The notes beneath the pieces were generated by a model that saw only the letters and a list, made by a program, of their open reading frames with translations, searched no databases and was not told where the DNA came from. From Psychrilyobacter sp. (GTDB lineage Bacteria > Fusobacteriota > Fusobacteriia > Fusobacteriales > Fusobacteriaceae), in contig JAUXGP010000002.1 in NCBI GenBank assembly GCA_030621995.1, positions 1 to 24,343 on the forward strand: 24,343 nt of DNA. Direction: 5' to 3'. A program made the translations under genes and the position numbers. The stretch's first letter is position 1. Each line of letters opens with the position of its first letter. Below are positions 22,700 through 24,343 of this stretch, piece by piece.

Positions 22700-23953
22700 A
22701 TGAAATATGAAGTGGTAGTATTAGGTGGCGGACCTGCAGGTCTGGCTGCAGCAATAGAAGCTAAAAAAAATGGAATTAAAGATATACTTATTATAGAGAG
22801 AGACAATGAATTAGGAGGGATCTTACAGCAGTGTATTCACAATGGATTTGGACTGCACGAGTTCAAAGAGGAACTTACAGGACCTGAATATGCTCAAAGA
22901 TTTATTGATCAAATGGCTGAAGAAGGAATTGAATATAAGCTGGATACAATGGTACTGGATGTAAGCGGCGACAAGAAGATACAAGCTATTAACTCTGTGG
23001 ACGGGTATATGGAGATAGAGGCTGAAGCTATAATACTAGCTATGGGATGCAGGGAAAGAACAAGGGGAGCTATAGCGATTCCTGGAGACAGACCTGCAGG
23101 AATATTTACAGCAGGAACAGCTCAAAGATTTGTAAATATGGAAGGATATATGGTAGGGAAAAAAGTTGTTATTTTGGGATCTGGAGATATCGGTCTTATT
23201 ATGGCAAGAAGAATGACACTGGAAGGAGCAAAAGTAGAAGCAGTAGTGGAACTTATGCCTTACTCAGGTGGTCTTACACGTAATATAGTCCAATGTTTAG
23301 AAGATTATGATATACCGTTATTACTCAGTCATACAGTTACCAATGTAAAAGGTGACGGCAGATTAGAAAGAGTAACAGTGGCCAAGGTGGATGAAAATAG
23401 AAAACCTATCCCGGGAACAGAAATTAACTATGACGTAGATACATTATTATTATCAGTAGGATTGATACCGGAAAATGATCTTTCTAGAAATGCAGGTATT
23501 GTACTGGATAGAAGAACATCCGGTCCTGTTGTAAATGAATCTATGGAGACATCTATCGAGGGGATATTTGCCTGTGGAAATGTAGTTCATGTACATGACC
23601 TGGTGGACTTTGTAAGTGCTGAATCCAGAAGAGCGGGATTGAATGCTGCTAAATATATAAAAAATGAGATTCAAAGAAATGAAGAATTTATTGAGATAGA
23701 GGGAACTGACGGGATCAGCTATACTGTTCCTCAAAAGTTTAGAAAAGAAAATATAGATAAAGGTTTAGAAGTATTTATGAGAGTCAGAGAAGTATTAAAG
23801 GATGTAAAATTAGAAGTGAGATGTGGGGATGAAGTAATAATGAGTCTAAAAAAACCTCATATGGCACCTGGAGAGATGGAGAAAATAATGATTCCAAAGA
23901 TCTTCATGGATAAGATCAACACAAATAAGATTGAAGTTACAATAAAGAGATAG
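22700..23953 (+). CDS. NAD/FAD-dependent oxidoreductase, partner of G3P dehydrogenase
   Basis: A 417-residue pyridine nucleotide-disulfide oxidoreductase-fold protein. The FAD site is VVVLGGGPAGLAAAIEAKKN (residues 5-24), the central NAD site VVILGSGDIGLIMARRMTLE near 156, and the second FAD block SIEGIFACGNVVHVHDLVDF near 288. There is no redox-active CxxC of thioredoxin or lipoamide reductases; instead AMGCRERTRGAIAIPGDRP stands in the FAD domain. The last 80 residues form a small additional domain. In this gene order it is expected to pass electrons from the GlpA-like subunit to NAD or another carrier, roughly as GlpB does in the enteric GlpABC enzyme; this is an inference. GGAGG lies 6 bases before the ATG, with the structured RNA further upstream. 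11 bases separate it from the DUF1667 gene. Confidence 0.88.
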   Translation: MKYEVVVLGGGPAGLAAAIEAKKNGIKDILIIERDNELGGILQQCIHNGFGLHEFKEELTGPEYAQRFIDQMAEEGIEYKLDTMVLDVSGDKKIQAINSVDGYMEIEAEAIILAMGCRERTRGAIAIPGDRPAGIFTAGTAQRFVNMEGYMVGKKVVILGSGDIGLIMARRMTLEGAKVEAVVELMPYSGGLTRNIVQCLEDYDIPLLLSHTVTNVKGDGRLERVTVAKVDENRKPIPGTEINYDVDTLLLSVGLIPENDLSRNAGIVLDRRTSGPVVNESMETSIEGIFACGNVVHVHDLVDFVSAESRRAGLNAAKYIKNEIQRNEEFIEIEGTDGISYTVPQKFRKENIDKGLEVFMRVREVLKDVKLEVRCGDEVIMSLKKPHMAPGEMEKIMIPKIFMDKINTNKIEVTIKR

Positions 23954-23964
23954 GGGGAGAAAAG

Positions 23965-24309
23965 ATGAAAAAACTAATATGCATAGTTTGTCCTATGGGA
24001 TGTCATATAGAGGTAGATGAACAAAATGACTATAAAACAACAGGGAATCAATGTCCTAGAGGAGCTGTATACGGTAAGAAAGAATTGACTGCTCCTACCC
24101 GTGTAGTAACTTCGACAATTAAGATATCTGGCGGGATTCACAACAGGGTACCTGTAAAAACTGCTGGGGATATTCCCAAGGAACTAAACTTTAAATGTAT
24201 GGACCTGATAAATACTTTAACAGTGAATTCTCCTGTAAAAATGGGTGATATAGTCAGTGAAAATATTTTTGATACAGGAGTAGATATAGTAATCACGAGA
24301 AATATGTAA
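23965..24309 (+). CDS. DUF1667 domain protein, third gene of the G3P dehydrogenase set
   Basis: A 114-residue protein that starts MKKLICIVCPMGCHIEVDEQ and continues with GNQCPRGAVYGKKELTAPTR. The cysteines in CIVCPMGC plus the later CPRG (Cys6, 9, 13 and about 29) resemble an iron-sulfur or zinc ligand set; the block PTRVVTSTIKISGG is typical for DUF1667. From memory, the same order GlpA-like, NAD/FAD oxidoreductase, DUF1667 occurs next to glycerol genes in Thermotoga, clostridia and fusobacteria, which suggests a small electron-transfer subunit. Direct biochemical proof is not known to me. The gene is complete (stop 24307-24309); GGGGGAG precedes it. The operon may continue beyond the window, though a GAGTT/AACTC hairpin begins at 24323. 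Confidence 0.88.
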   Translation: MKKLICIVCPMGCHIEVDEQNDYKTTGNQCPRGAVYGKKELTAPTRVVTSTIKISGGIHNRVPVKTAGDIPKELNFKCMDLINTLTVNSPVKMGDIVSENIFDTGVDIVITRNM

Positions 24310-24322
24310 GTTATAAAAATAG

Positions 24323-24343
24323 AGTTTCCTTAATTGAGAACTC
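24323..24343 (+). terminator. Possible terminator hairpin cut by the window end
   Basis: GAGTT (24323-24327) can pair with AACTC (24339-24343). The expected T-run would lie outside the window, so this is only a hint that the operon ends here. Confidence 0.3.

Noticed and set aside
21868..22806. A 312-codon open frame on the minus strand
   Set aside because: It is antisense to the GlpA-like gene and the start of the next gene, with low-complexity Ser/Phe/Leu content typical of a shadow frame.

Overview
The window looks like chromosomal DNA from a low-GC, AT-rich anaerobe with a Gram-negative envelope, most plausibly a member of the Fusobacteriota (Psychrilyobacter, Propionigenium, Ilyobacter or Cetobacterium type). 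The reasons are the mix of a DnaK of the insertion-less 'Gram-positive' type with HrcA/CIRCE control, a GlpQ lipoprotein of the Haemophilus protein D type, a tripartite TRAP transporter, and a three-gene anaerobic glycerol-3-phosphate (G3P) dehydrogenase set. The taxon is an inference from gene content; no rRNA or tRNA gene is visible.

Layout. (1) 1-3419, minus strand: a 57-aa orphan protein with its own terminator, then pyruvate phosphate dikinase (ppdK) with a terminator, then the start of a GntR-type regulator that runs off the left edge. (2) 3723-5723, plus strand: an AI-2E/PerM-family permease and a fumarylacetoacetate-hydrolase-family enzyme, closed by a terminator. (3) 5975-13049: an acidic orphan protein, then the heat-shock operon hrcA-grpE-dnaK behind a near-consensus promoter and CIRCE operator; dnaJ follows only after a two-gene insert (degenerate GNAT protein, aldose-1-epimerase-like protein) that is flanked by copies of a dispersed intergenic repeat. 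(4) 13262-14092: yajC and a lipoprotein with a second, C-terminal membrane anchor. (5) 14451-20109: a likely operon of cytosolic glycerophosphodiesterase, surface glycerophosphodiesterase lipoprotein, TRAP transporter (DctP, DctQ, DctM) and a HAD phosphatase. (6) 20236-20955: an MgtC-family protein with a striking pseudoknotted leader. (7) 21158-24309: G3P dehydrogenase (GlpA-like with 2Fe-2S domain), an NAD/FAD oxidoreductase and a DUF1667 protein.

How the genes fit together: regions 5 and 7 read as one pathway for glycerophosphodiesters. The surface lipoprotein and cytosolic enzyme would release G3P from deacylated phospholipids, the TRAP system may import a product, the HAD enzyme may dephosphorylate one, and the dehydrogenase trio would oxidise G3P to dihydroxyacetone phosphate. 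Both operons start with the same arrangement: a good promoter, a short leader holding a shared motif (CTAGAG...AGAGYTG), and an intrinsic terminator before the first gene. This is the arrangement expected for transcription antitermination and recalls the G3P-responsive GlpP regulon of Bacillus. The shared leader motif, the pseudoknotted mgtC leader whose 13-nt segment covers the ribosome-binding site, and the unassigned structured RNA at 22590-22669 are the most novel-looking items.
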